Assembly: GCA_026419785.1 (NCBI GenBank)
Contig: JAODTK010004443.1
Location: forward strand, 372,001 to 436,000
Reading direction: 5' to 3'
Length of the DNA stretch: 64,000 bases
DNA from: Sclerodactyla briareus
Taxonomy: Eukaryota; Echinodermata; Holothuroidea; Dendrochirotida; Sclerodactylidae
This document shows positions 13,291 through 25,528 of the stretch, piece after piece (position 1 is the stretch's first letter; the number at the start of each line of letters is the position of its first letter). The notes beneath the pieces are model-generated. The model was not told the origin of the DNA and did not search any database. It saw only the letters and a program-made list of their open reading frames with translations. The position numbers and the translations under genes are program-made.

Positions 13291-13641
13291 CCTGAAGAAG
13301 TGTTGCGAGTCATTGGTATTTATATCTCAAGACAAGGATATCGCGTGACTCATCATTGTACAATCATTCAACCCACTCTGTGGACATATGAAGAGGGTGA
13401 ACACAGTATCAGACTATGGCCGTATTGCCCCATATACAATATTGCATACAATTATTGAGTGTGAGGAGGTCGAAAAGAAAAAGCCATATGGAACAAACCC
13501 CCCCCCCTTTCTGGGATTCCATTGTAATCATGAGGAGGCTCATCTAGCACAACGTAAAAATACAATGAGACGTGCGTATCATGGCGTCGCGGCCAAGATC
13601 GTCCCGCGATAAGCGGGGCTGATTTACAATGACAATGACAT

Positions 13642-13664
13642 ACACATATTTTTTTGAGGGGAAC
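13642..13664 (+). repeat. Stray fragment of the foldback arm
   Basis: CATATTTTTTTGAGGGGAAC occurs here and at about 13,159 in the right arm of the foldback element, 480 bp away, with no other homology between. It looks like a micro-duplication or a residual fragment next to the SINE. Confidence 0.5.
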
Positions 13665-13705
13665 AGGAGGGAACAATAATGACCAAACGTATACGCCCAT
13701 AACAT

Positions 13706-14052
13706 GGAGGCGGATTAGCTCAGTCGGTAGAGCTCAAAACTGATGATCTGAAGATCGTGAGTTCGAATCCCACAAAGACGGAGGGGCTTTTCCGCTGTGC
13801 TGATGTTAGACCAAGGCATGTCTCCTCGATCGTCTCACGCTACCCACGTGTATAAAAGTGGGTACCTGTGATAGAACCCGAGCACAATGGCGCTGAACGT
13901 TCGCAGCTGCCCCCACATGCTCTCCGCGATTGTCGGAGGTGCGTGATGTTTCCATGAGCAGGGGGGAAATGTAAAGCGCCTCTTAGACCGGCTTCCTCTG
14001 GAGTTGTATCGGGCGCTATACAAATGTATGATCATTATTAATCATTATTAAT
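13706..14052 (+). mobile_element. tRNA-derived SINE with L2-type tail, copy 1
   Basis: The head is tRNA-like: GGCGGATTAGCTCAGTCGG (A box) and GTGAGTTCGAATCCCAC (B box). These are RNA polymerase III internal promoters with tRNA spacing. A middle part shared with 36,002 follows (CTTTTCCGC, GGCATGTCTCCTCGA, ACGCTACCCACGTGT). The 3' part has GTAAAGCGCCTC, GGCGCTATACAAATG and terminal ATTATTA repeats. That tail type is characteristic of SINEs mobilised by L2/CR1-like LINE reverse transcriptases. It is not a functional tRNA because the acceptor ends do not pair well and no CCA-proximal stem closes. Confidence 0.8.
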
Positions 14053-15839
14053 GTGAGGGCATGTCGTATTCTAAATCAAATGCTATGGGACGAGTTTTCA
14101 TCGTGACGTAAACTCGTCGTCGCTTTTTCGCACTGTTGCGTGTCAGACGACAATGGTCCCTATATATTAGGTCGAGCTGAAGAATCTCTCCCATATGTGG
14201 AACTTTTTTATCTAGCGCCCATGCACTACACATGCACGCAACACTAGGTTCTCCAATGATCAATACGTGCTAACCCTAACAACTTTAAGAACGCAATCAT
14301 TTCTATACATACAGCCAATCAGAAAACACTTTCTGTTGTGTAACTGCGCCGCTCTTTCGGCAATGCACCCTTACAAACTTTACAATCCTGTATAATGGGT
14401 ACATGCCAATCCGTGAATACACGTTGAGGCGGGGCTTTGAATCCACTAGATCGAACCATCTGGGTCATTTATAATAATCCTGTCGTGGTTGTTGGTATTG
14501 TAAAAACAGTTGTTAATCTCACATGTATGAGGAATAATGGAGGGGATTAGAGCCACGATAGTCCAATACAGAGATACCATTGATAACGAATTTAAACGAA
14601 AAACTGGTAATAATTTTTTTGTATTCTCATCGAGATATTTCATTTGGTTTTATAAGTACCGACGTATGGATATCAGAGCTCTCAGTTTCATCACGTCCAT
14701 AATTAAGTATCACGTCTATAAATGTAGCCTTAAAGGTGTGACTCCTATACTAAGTTCATTGTTGTTAGAACTAAAGGAATATTGGATTTTGGAAGATATG
14801 CAGTGAGTTCGAAGAGAGGGGAATCAGCATACGGACTGAGGGTATTGGTTATCACTAATTACATATAAGAAAAAAAAATCCAAAAAATACCTATGCCATG
14901 GGGATGTTCATCGATGCGTTTATGTTACGTCTGTGAGCAGTACATAAATGTGGCAAAATACTTTGTGGACAAGTGTAACGAACAACGCATAATTTATCAA
15001 AGATAATTATAGACATAAGTGTTACTTCACGAGGACACGGGAATAAGATAATAATCAGGTGATGTATAAACGCATTGTGAAGGGTGGTGGTACTGGCGCT
15101 CAATACAGAACCCGAACAGCATACCACTAAGCTAATACCTATCAATCAGAGCTCTATCAACGATCATCATTGCTGTTATTACAGTAGTACCCATACACCA
15201 TGCTGTACCGTATCATTGTACGAATCAACAAACATATATCACACCAACATTGACCTCGACTCCCGACTATAGTCTTATCAATCAGTAGCAGAGATCTGAC
15301 TAGAGATACAGGAAATTGGTTCCAAATCCCCTATATACCTGGCTGAGATCGACGACGAGGCTTTATTAAACAGGCTACTGCAGTGAGTGCTCCTCCGGTC
15401 CCCCTTCCATAGCATGAGTGTTGGTACTTATTACTGGGGGAAAGCTTGAACCCGTGGTATCGCTAGCCATCCGTGTAAGTAGGCCGACACAGATCTCGAA
15501 AGCACGAGTGCACTTGGATCACCGTTTCAGGTAGTTTCGTAGAAACACGAATATGACCGTCCCTGGAAAATTTTGAAAATTGTGATGGTAGGTAGGGGGT
15601 GTGCCAAGCGTACCGTATTGGGAATTATGCGAGAATCTCGGTCCATAAGTTTGCGAGGTTGCACGCTCTATTGACGAACACGCAATATTTACAGTCGTCT
15701 GGTAGACCGGACTTTTTATGAAAATAAATGAACTCGTTACAGCGATAGATCAACTAAGTTCGTGGCTCAAATCGTGATAATATTTAAGTGAGACCGTGAT
15801 GGAGCGCACCAGGTCAGTGATACATTCGTCACCAGTTAA
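14053..15839. other. Intergenic, no gene recognised
   Basis: AT-rich DNA between the SINE and the CA microsatellite. Short frames on both strands show no recognisable protein. Confidence 0.55.
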
Positions 15840-16132
15840 ATCACACACACACACACACACGCACACCACACACACCCACACACAAAACACACACGGCATA
15901 CACACATACATACATACACACCACGCACACGCACATAACACACACACACACGGAACAGCACATTATACACAACACCACCACACGCACACACCGTGCACCA
16001 ACTCGCACACTCAAAACACAAACAAATAAGCAAACAAACAAAACACATACAGACATTACATAATACATACATACATACATAACTAACTACATACATACTA
16101 CATACATACATACATACATACATACACTACTT
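15840..16132 (+). repeat. Compound CA / CATA microsatellite
   Basis: An impure (CA)n stretch with CCACA and ACGCACAC variants passes into CATACATACATACATA runs. Open frames on both strands here are artefacts of the low complexity. Confidence 0.97.
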
Positions 16133-16863
16133 GTGTTTGTTGGGGGGGGGTTATAGAAGGTGAATTGGTATGATACCGATCTCTTGCTGCTCTTCCTACG
16201 CCGTTCTTCACATTGATGTGTTCTGCTGAAAGGCTCGCAGATGGGAAAGGTGCAGTATCTCGCAATATGGGTAGCTTGTCGGGCTTACGCCTAGGCCTGA
16301 ACCTCGGTCCTCCGCGGGCCATGCAGGAGGGTATTGGCAGATTAGCTCAATCGGTTTCAGATCATAAGGTAGCGTTCGGTCATAAGGTAGGTCCGGTAGG
16401 TAGGGTAGCGGACCATAGATCAAAAAGGTCGAGGTCGATCAGCTCCTCAGGTGTGCCAATCAACTGTATCCCATCAGTTCCACCTCATCCAGGCGATAGT
16501 TGGATCTGTGAGGAGTCTGAACACGACCAGCGCAAGTACATTCCCGATATTGTCAGACCAGGAGTGAGTCCATGTGGTTCCTCTGTTTGAGGAATATCTG
16601 TGAAGTTCTGTATAAATAAAGGTGTTATAAGCATGATAAGCCGTGATATTAGACACGACTAGTTGCACGTGGTGCTTTATGTACGTGAGCAACGGAGTGT
16701 ATAGAGAAATGCCATGACTAATAAGAGTGTAACTGTGAAATGTTCCTCGAAAGGTGTCGAAAACCCTGAATAAGAAAATCTGAAGAAAATTATCATATCT
16801 GGATGGACAGACGGCGAGAACGGGCGTCAATATATGTACGCTAGCTACCCGCATATATCGTAG

Positions 16864-16871
16864 AAGGAGGT
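16864..16871. other. Target-site duplication, left, hAT copy 2
   Basis: AAGGAGGT, repeated exactly at 18,457-18,464 immediately outside the opposite terminus. Confidence 0.9.
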
Positions 16872-18456
16872 CAGGGGCGTCGCCAGACCATTCTTTTTTT
16901 GGTGGGGGGTTATCCCCTATTTTACCGACTACCATGCTGAGTTGCCGACTACCATGCTGAGTTGCCGACTAACCCCTGCTTTCATATATAGAGGAAAAGC
17001 ACCCAAAATGTCCCCAAAGTGTGTATGTACCACGGTAGCAGGTGGGTGATTAATGAGGCCTTGCCACCAGCGGATGGCGCAGAGGCAGAGCTATAGAATT
17101 TTTTTTATCAAGGTATGCGCAGATCCACAAAGCTGGTACTAATGTTGGCACAGGTTGCATCTAAAGTAGTCATTCTTTAGTCTGGTTGCCACTGGGGGGG
17201 TGTGTGGCATATCAGTTCAGTAGGGAAATAGTGTACTATCCAAGCGGAGAGCCACTTTGGTGTGGCGCGGGGGGGGGGGGGGTGGAGGCGTTGCAGAAAA
17301 AATTTTTTGGTTTTGTTGAGTCCCCAGGGTGGCAGGAAAACGGCCCTTCCAAGTGTTTTAAGCTGCATGATTCTAAAGTAGTTTTCTTCTTATTCTGGGG
17401 CACTGGGGGGGGGGGTGGCATATCAGTTCAGTAGGGCGGGAGTAGTGTACTATCCAAGGGAGCCCACCTTTGGTTGGCGCGGAGCGTTGCAGAAATTTTG
17501 GTTTGGGAGCCCCAGATGGCAGGAAACGGCCCTTTCCAAGTGTTTTAAGCGGATGGCACTGAAGTGCAATTTCTATACCGCCATAGATTGCCAAACATTT
17601 TACCCTCTCTTACCGGGCCTTCCAATTTTCACTTTTAACATGGGCGGCTGAATTTTCAGTCCCAACATTCTTATTAGTCGTGAGACCAAAATTCAGTTGA
17701 AGAATACTATAGACGGACTAGACGTCAGCTGATTTTCCACCGAGATTCAGTGATTGAACGTTTCAATCAAGAATGTGTGATCCATGATTCAACTGAAATT
17801 CATTCCATTAGTCGGAAATTTCATTCCACCAATTCAAGAGAGTTCCTTCAATTTGCGACTGGGCACCCAAAAATTTTCATTCTATACCGTCACAGATTGG
17901 CCGGAGATTGCCTCCCACACCATTTTCAGCCAGAGTATTATGAAGAGTCGGAATTGGTAAACGTTTCAATTCCTCTTTGTCCGAAACCCTTCCTCCTTTC
18001 TTTTAGCCCTTTTACGTTTTCCAATTTGCCGACGGGAGAAAATTTAAAGTTTAGTTCTAAACCACTATAAATGATGGCCGGAGACAGCCATCCAGGCCAT
18101 TTTGAGCCAGCAATATTCAGACTTTGTAAGGGCTGAATGTACATGTTTTCTCTTCTTTCAAAACCTTCCATATAACTCTCGTTCATTAGTGCTGCAATTT
18201 GCCGACTTGAGCACAAAAGTTAATTTCTATACTACCATAGATTGCGGGAGGGCCCCAGGCCATTGAGCCCGAGATTTAGGCTTGGTAAGGGTTTGATAGA
18301 AAAGGTGTCTTTTTTCTTTCATAAAGTTTTTGTACTCTCTTTTGTTAACCTATTTTACCAACAGTTGCCCAACTGGGCATCATTTTGCGACTGGCTGTGT
18401 GACGGGGGGTGTCCACACCCCCCCTACACCCCACCCCCCCCTCTAGTGACGCCCTG
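16872..18456 (+). mobile_element. Non-autonomous hAT-type DNA transposon, copy 2 (1,585 bp)
   Basis: Begins CAGGGGCGTCGCCAG and ends GTGACGCCCTG. It is flanked on both sides by AAGGAGGT (16,864-16,871 and 18,457-18,464), an exact 8-bp duplication that fixes the ends. It carries the same parts as 946-2709 in opposite orientation: a CTACCATGCTGAGTTGCCGA direct repeat near 16,929, two tandem palindromic modules (about 17,190-17,375 and 17,378-17,560), then tandem 165-200 bp units with landmark AATTTGCCGAC near 17,857, 18,022, 18,190 and 18,392. It is 179 bp shorter than copy 1, close to one unit. No transposase is present. Confidence 0.9.
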
Positions 18457-18464
18457 AAGGAGGT
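18457..18464. other. Target-site duplication, right, hAT copy 2
   Basis: AAGGAGGT, identical to 16,864-16,871. Confidence 0.9.
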
Positions 18465-18777
18465 ACGTGTTGTTCCCGCGCTGTCGATTACAGTACCATT
18501 AGCTCCAGACGCTGATCAAGGAGAGATAATTCAAGGTTGGTAAGTTTACGCTTGATTATAGCACTAGTCCGTCGATTCTTATTAATTAACTTAAAACATA
18601 AATATTCGTGATCATGAATTTCATTTTCAAATCTACGCCCCCCGAACAAGAACGCAATATACCGGTGGTTTTTCTCATATTGTTGTCTTTATACTAAACT
18701 TTGAGAAGAAAAAAAAAAACTTCATGAGACAAATGAATTATTAAACATTTTATTAGTTCTATGCTGCTGCGGGAGGT

Positions 18778-18930
18778 GGTAAACAAATCAGTAGCAGTTA
18801 CCTAACAGATGGTTATCGGTATAGTCTAAATTCATTTCACGTGATTTTGTGCAGTTTTAATATACCGGATGTAAGTAAACACATTTGTAGCAGTAACTTA
18901 CGAGCTGGTTATCTCCTGTAACAGTTGCCA
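18778..18930 (+). repeat. Diverged direct duplication, ~95-bp spacing
   Basis: AAATCAGTAGCAGTTACCTAA...GGTTATC (18,784) and CATTTGTAGCAGTAACTTACGAG...GGTTATC (18,882) are imperfect copies. Confidence 0.5.
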
Positions 18931-19699
18931 AATACCAAGCAAGATTAAGGTGTGAAACTCAGATTTGGTCGTGCATCGCTCGAAAACGGACTCGTCGGAC
19001 CGATCAATAATTTGGGAGGCAGTTGATTACGTGCAATGTCGGGGATAGGTTAGGGTGAGGGCCAGTTAATGATCTAAATGCTACCAGCCTGTGGCATTCG
19101 TGAGAATTAGTGGAATACTAACGCTGGCTTGGACTGCGTGCATCGAAGCTAATAAAGGCTTATATCTCTGCAATGGAGAAAGTACAAAGGTGCTCAACAC
19201 AATGCAATTACGGTCACAGTAGACAGGTGGAACGGTGAGCTAATAGAATACTGAGGTCACTGCCCTGAATGAACCTTGAGCAAAGTGGTGTGGAATCAGA
19301 GCAGATCTAAAAGGTTTACGAAAACTGCCACATTAATTAAGGGCTGTCTAGCAGGTCATGGGCCAATTTCTGCACGAAAATTTGTAATCCCGTGTTTTCG
19401 ATAGCTAGCAATGGGGGCTTGCGTAGCGTATTCTTGGGCAACTGGATGGATATTTTACGATTATGGCCCACAAATTCACTGAATATTTTGATTTGATGAT
19501 CTATTGATATGGGGAAAACAAATCCTACAATTGTTTACAAATCTCAAGGCACGTAACAACTCGATAAAATACCGAAAGGTTTGATTTTAAGAATAAATAA
19601 TGGCTGAAACTGACACAGAAGAATAAGCAACGCGGGTTGCAAGCTGATCACATCAAGCACCACAAACCCTCGGAATCCGATCCGGTGCCCAAAGTGGAA

Positions 19700-21431
19700 A
19701 AAAAAGACAAAAAAAAAGGAAAAAAATTTTATTCCCAATCCAGTCATATTTGGATCGAAGTTCACGAATCAGCATTGATAGGCTGGAGGATTGGCCTCTA
19801 ATTCTAGTTAGAACCAGAAAGCAAAAGGCTCAGTTGATTCTTGACTCACTTCTGGACAAATATGGTCAAGACACAGAGCCATTAAATGGCCAAAATATAC
19901 CAGTTCAGTTATGGGCAAAATATGGCATGTTGACAAATTCAGTTTCCCACAAATTTCGCCAAAAAATGTCGACTTTTCACAATTTTTCTAGTTTTGACCC
20001 CCCCAAAATTTCCCCCGAGTTTATACCAAAAACAATAGGGGTCCTGTGTACTCACCATGAAAAAGCTATACACCAAATTTCAACTGATCTGACCAACCAT
20101 TCTGGAATATATCGTGGTCACGGGGAGTCCATGTTTCTATCATGGGAACACACATACCCAGTATGAGTTCATCTATACCCCCCCAGGTGGGATCGAGTTA
20201 TCGGGGTATTTACAAGCCAAAATTTTGCCAACCGACCACCCATTCTGGACTTATCTGTTCACCAAGGTATCAGACTCTACCTCTGGTGATCCCCCAAAAC
20301 AATAGTTAATGTTCTCATCATGGGGAACACTCACATCATGTATGAACTGATCCATCCAGGGGTGGGGTCGAGGTTATCGTGTTTAAGCTGACTGTAGGCA
20401 AAATATTGAATTTCCGCGGGCCATGACTGCATAAATTCCCTCTGACCTCGTCAAGGAAATAAAAACAAGGCAAGTCGGAACGTCTTGGTAGTCGCTGCGG
20501 ACAGCGAAAGTACCGTGGGCCCGGGGGAAAAATTTGTTTTTTTTGACACTGCATCTTTTTCGCCCATTTCACAATTTATGTTTTGTTAACATTCAACTGG
20601 AACTCATGTCCTAACCATGGAATGACTTGGAACAGTCTACCACATTGGCTAATATTTGCTATCAGTTACCAGTTTGTAAGCCTGTGGCAGTGAAAAGTTG
20701 GAACACGAAATTGAATATTTGAACATTGACCACTCAGAGTTATAGTGGAACCACTCCACAAGTTACCGTTTTTAAACAGCATTTAGGTGGGGGGGGGGGG
20801 AAGCCCCCATGGTCAATGGAAGCTTCCTGTGCTCACACATTTCCAGGTCTCCAATGAGAAATTGGACCGGGATGGAATGTAAACAAAAGGGACGACATGT
20901 AAAATAGGGCGAGATGGATGAAAAGACAAATCATCTCACCCTGACCTTCTAGAAATTGAAAAAGCCAAGATGTTAATGTAAACAAATCCTGCGAGGGGAG
21001 GGAGGGTCCAAGTAAAACTAGGGCGAGATTGTGATGAAAGACAAATCATCCCCCCCTTGGACATTCTTACAGATAAGCTAAACAATGTTCAGAGAGGATG
21101 GAGTGGAGTAATAGTCAATGTAAAACAAACTGTCTACTAGCGGTCTGAAGCCAATTAAAAGTTGGAAATTGGGGTGATTAATTGGATTTAATCTAATAAC
21201 ACTATGCGAACATAAATGAGCTAAGGCTAACCAGTAGCAAGCTCCATCCCCCCACCAAGTTTCAATGATCGCATGGATGGTTAGAAGTTATGAATGAAGT
21301 GACGAACAGAAAGGGACGAAACTAACGGAACGATAACGGACGAACGAACGAACATACAAACGAACGAACGGGACGGAGAGGACATGATGGACTTTGTAGA
21401 GCTGCTCTCCCGCAGCATAAAAAAAAAAGTG
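19700..21431 (+). repeat. A-tailed dispersed repeat, copy 1
   Basis: From about 20,460 it matches 39,340-40,010 in the same orientation. Shared landmarks are CAAGTCGGAACGTCTTG, AACCATGGAATGACTTGGAAC, CACCAAGTTTCAATGATCGCATG, a run of GAACGAACGAAC and the end GCTGCTCTCCCGCAGC followed by nine or more A. The upstream part (19,700-20,460) has degenerate units such as ACACCAAATTTCAACTGATC, similar to 56,010. The A tail suggests retroposition, but no reverse transcriptase or tRNA-like head was recognised. Confidence 0.55.
21302..21370 (+). repeat. GAAC/CGAA simple repeat within the A-tailed repeat
   Basis: ACGGACGAACGAACGAAC and variants form an impure tetranucleotide run, represented by GGACGAACCAACGAACGGAC at 39,937. 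Confidence 0.8.
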
Positions 21432-22945
21432 TGTTGGTTCGATTTGCGCAGATTTAGGGTTTAAATGTTCGTATTTGGCAGGAAAATGATTCCTTCGTGG
21501 TTGTATTCAATAAATTATATTAGCATTTTAGGTGTGGTGGCTAGCGTAATCCCTATATGCCTATGGACTCTCTCTAGCTGGCAGGGGTTAACTGAATTCC
21601 AGGTTATCGGTATATGCGTTACTTTAGATATTTATGAATGACAGCCTCAAACAAATGAAAGTGCAGATCCCGCTATGGCCAAATGAAAGCGAAAGGAGTT
21701 GATAGCCACGACACACTAGATAGTTATATGGTCTAAATTGATCGGAGGAACCGGAAGGCCAGTTTAGGTTCCGGTGGAGCTGGTGAGCAAAGCCATCATT
21801 CAGGGTTGTGTCCGGACACAGGCAAGTCCCGACACGCCACCAACACCGAACCACCAGTGCTCTCGGACACCAGACACGACACCGGTATCGAAATAGGACC
21901 CGAAACCGACCCCAGAAAGGGTCCGACACCAACAACGACACCCGACACAACACTCTAAACCAGAGATCCGGCAATCGAACACTATCTAAACACTATTTTG
22001 TGAAAATGTTGACGACAGTGTTCAATTATAAACGTAATCTGTTGATTTGTGGGACGTAGAGTGTTTAAGTGTTTATCATATGTTCATTTGCGAATGGTGA
22101 TGGAAATAAACGAAATCATACACAATAACATTCAGCACGTTTTGCAATTATCCACAGTTGACAATCCAATTCATGCACCCTAGGGCTCGAAGGCTAACCC
22201 TGAGTTTACTGCCTGTCAGTTCTGAACCTGCCCCTACCCTGGTCCAAGCACCCCTGCCTGTGATGTTACGAAGGGGCCCATGTAAATGGTGCTATCAACC
22301 CGACAGCGCCATTAAATGTAGAATGATATCCTTATGTGATGTTTAAGCCAATTCCAAAAATCAAAATTGGCTAGACAGTCCTCACTAGTTCGAGTTCAAG
22401 TGAATTAGGCTTTTCTCGCCCTGTGTTCACTAAACAGACGCAGTCACATTTTTGATATTATTATAATTATGTGGTTCCTGCCACTATACGGCTGTGCGTC
22501 TGAAGATATGTATGATGTGTCAGATTATATATAGTTGGGGGGAACACTGACCGACGTGTTCTTACTGTCGTACACACATAAGCCACAGCTATACGATATG
22601 ACACACCTCCGGCGGACCAATCCTGCCCACAGTGTTCCGTCAGTACGAGACTATAGGGTCGGGTCCGCCTCCGTAACTCCATGGTGAGGGCGGGTATGCC
22701 AGTGAGTTGGGGGTGGGGGGATCAGGCGGGTCGCTCGCTCAGAGGAAGGCTCGTTGATTCGGAGCAGTGGGGTGGAATGCATGAGGGGCCTTCCCAGGCA
22801 TGTTCTTCCATGAGTGAGTAAGTTGTGAAATGAGTTGAGAGTGAGTGATATGGCATTAATGTGGGTCTGCGCCATGCAAAATCAGGTGCCTTTTCGTCGT
22901 CGGACATTAAAAGCAGGTAGAGGCTACAGTTGGTGTCGAGATCAT
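21432..22945. other. Intergenic with a CGACAC-rich degenerate stretch
   Basis: From 21,820 to 21,950, words such as CGACACC, CCGACACC and GACACGACACCGG recur irregularly and keep frames open on both strands. The rest has no recognisable feature. Confidence 0.5.
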
Positions 22946-23130
22946 GACCCCCCCCCCACGGCCGCTAGAACGCTGTCTGTAGCGTGTACCCCCCGCCGGA
23001 TACGAGCGGTCTGTAGAGGGTACCCCCGCCGCTAGAAGATGTCTGTTAGCGTGTACCCCTCGCCAGCTTGAAGCTGTCTGTAGCGTGTACCCCCCGCCCC
23101 TAGAAGCTGTCTTGTAGCGTGTACCCCCCC
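22946..23130 (+). repeat. Minisatellite, ~34-bp unit, five copies
   Basis: The unit contains GCTAGAAGCTGTCTGTAGCG and ends GTGTACCCCCCGCC. Copies start near 22,964, 23,000, 23,031, 23,066 and 23,099 and differ by small indels, mostly in the C run. Confidence 0.9.
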
Positions 23131-24781
23131 ACGCTTCCTTTCCTTTTAATTGGCTGCACAGCCAATGATGTGATTTTGGGACAAATTACGCGTGATTGGT
23201 TCTACTAGTTCGACACATTGCTGTATAGAATCAGTAGACTGGGTGCCCACTGGACCGGTCATATGTAAGAGAAGAAAAAACTTCTTGCGAGTGTAGGCGT
23301 GACATGTAATTTACTAGAACCAACTGAATCGTATCACATCTCACCATCAAGTTTTTCATTAACTCATTGAATTTGCCTATACCACTACACATGGGTACTT
23401 TCTTGCCTGAGAAAGACGGTATGTACACCTAGTCGGCAGTCTGTATATATTCGTTAAGGCAATATATAGGCTTGCACTAAATAACGTAACCAATAGACTA
23501 CACAGAAAAATTAGCGTTGTAGTCCGATGGTGCAAACAACTCGATATTATCATTAGCTGTTGGAAACAAATGTTGACCTCAATGTCTATTTATCCCTCCG
23601 CCGAGCGCGCCTTCTTCAATCTGAAGTACGCATGGCCGATTCGGAGAATACCAGAAGGGCTACCAGCGAATTTACACCAAGTGCCGACATTATTCACAGT
23701 CGAATATTGCTTGTTATCACTGCACATATACTCGCCGTACTCCGCAAACATCTTACTAATGTGAATGCAAAACGGCGCATTAGAAAAACAAAGTTCTCCA
23801 GAACCCATTAGCGGAACAGACATGGTAGTTTCCGATTCCGGCTTCGCCAGGGCCGATATCATGACGGGATTAATATTGAAATGCTTTGATATCTATGATA
23901 TGACTATCAGAGGAAAGTGAATGTATCATCACAAATACCCCGAATTAATGACATGGGATTACCAGTCAATCCTTTAATAGTAAGCAATGCTTAGAAAATT
24001 TTGACGACCTGGCCGGGCAGTTCGGCCTATGCAAGGCCAGCTGAAGAGGGTAATAGGCTATTGGGTGGATATTGCACTTCTTTCAGCCTGCAGAGCCACT
24101 CACAACAACCAGGGAAAACGAATTACGCGTAAACGCCTTAGCTGTTATCTAACCATCACAATTTAGTATAACCATCACATATTCGAATTTTTGACAGGCC
24201 CCGCAAAATAATAGTACAAAACCATCACGGGCACTTTAATGTTTTAGTAGTCGCCAGCCTCGGTTATTTTTTCTTTTCAATCTGATCATGGCATTCTTCA
24301 TTACCGATACAGCTTATACGCTTTGAAAGAATGAGTTAAGTAGTTTCGGAACCAGTGAGGTATTATTGACTGGAAAGTGGGAGTGAACAGGGACGAAAGC
24401 TTATAATAAAATATTAAGTGATATTGAATCTCGAATTCAGACTGGTTTGCTTACGTAAAGCGGTGTTGCATCCCCTACCGTAGACTCCATTAGGCAACTG
24501 GGCCCCGAAGGCTGGTCACGTGATAGGCGCCGGGAATGTGTTCCAGGAGCTCCGGCCCCGGTTGTGTGATTGCGAATCAGAGACCAAACTCTTCTTTTAG
24601 AGAAGGTTGGGAAGCGTCACGCCCTACGAGGTATGCGCCTGTTGCACTTTTATCCCTCTAGTCGACACTAGGAGACGGTATAAGACATGAGAGGTCGTAT
24701 ACAACTCAATAGTTGAAACAGTTTGTCTGCTATTCACAAGACCACCGTATTTCTTATAAAGCGGTATGTTCAGCAGCTTGG
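23131..24781. other. Intergenic, no gene recognised
   Basis: Near 24,150-24,230 the word ACCATCAC occurs three times at irregular spacing. Otherwise no repeat, RNA or coding signal is supported. Confidence 0.5.
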
Positions 24782-25528
24782 CAGTGGGGACGCCCAGGAT
24801 TCCGACGGGGGGTCCGAGTTCCCCGGACGGGGGGGGGGGGCCAAGTTCCCCGACGAGGCTACCCCTACCCCCTAAGTCAAAACCTGGCCATTTGTGATGT
24901 TTCCTTTGAATGTTGATGAAGAAAAAAAACAAAATCGGAAAAAAAAATGAAATTAAACTGTGGAGCGCAATGTTCACTTTCATAGCTTCCCCACTCAAAT
25001 CAGACGCCCTCATTAGTAGAATAGGGTCAGGTATTCCCAAAACTGGCACAGGAATATACCTGGGCACTGCGTCGTGATGAAAGCACACCACTCTCACAGA
25101 GCAAAACAGTGATAGACGGCCAGAAGAACGAGCATCCTCCCCCAACGAATTGTAACCTTAATCTCTTGCAGGGACCTTCGAAGATATCCATAAGGCTTGT
25201 GTATCCTATCGTTATATTCCACGATTGTATAGCATGTAGGAAGATGATTACGTGATCTAAACTCGAGCGAGGAACTTGGCATCATACTATAGAAAGATTG
25301 AGGCGCGCGAAAGGCGACGGAAATTTCCAGCTTCAATATAGGAATTTTCACTATGCAAGAAGTTTGGGAAATATATACGTCGGGGCAAAAAGCCCTCGTC
25401 GGGGGGTGTGTACAGCTTAGCGTACCCACGGGCTCCCCGACGAGATGGAGAAAAACTCTCCCCGACGGGGGGCAGGCTTCCAGACGGGGGGCATGGCCCC
25501 CATGCCCTACCCCGCTGGCGCCACCCTG
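24782..25528. mobile_element. Possible hAT-like element rich in CCCCGACGGGG motifs
   Basis: CAGTGGGGACGCC at 24,782 and, on the minus strand from 25,528, CAGGGTGGCGCCAG both resemble hAT termini. Between them, near both ends, are repeated CCCCGACG/CGTCGGGG motifs (24,800-24,856 and 25,380-25,500). Flanking octamers (CAGCTTGG and CAGCCCAA) do not match well, so element limits are not proven. The middle 450 bp is featureless. Confidence 0.35.

Noticed and set aside
13706..13780. tRNA gene
   Set aside because: A and B boxes are present but the acceptor stem does not close and the same head recurs at 36,002 joined to the same downstream sequence, so it is a SINE.
15085..15140. tRNA-like A and B boxes on the minus strand
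   Set aside because: The boxes are only about 20 bp apart and no cloverleaf can be drawn.
15750..16123. Cys/Val-rich and His/Thr-rich frames
   Set aside because: Translations of the CA/CATA microsatellite.
19750..20166. 138-codon plus-strand frame
   Set aside because: It lies in a dispersed repeat whose other copies do not keep the frame.
22158..22346. Short frame ending PCKWCYQ...KCRM, faintly like the Cys-rich end of piggyBac transposases
   Set aside because: Only three or four cysteines in a loose pattern, no upstream transposase similarity; too weak to call.
24624..25145. 173-codon minus-strand frame, the longest in the window
   Set aside because: It crosses the CCCCGACGGGG repeat and shows Gly/Pro-rich low complexity with no recognisable domain.
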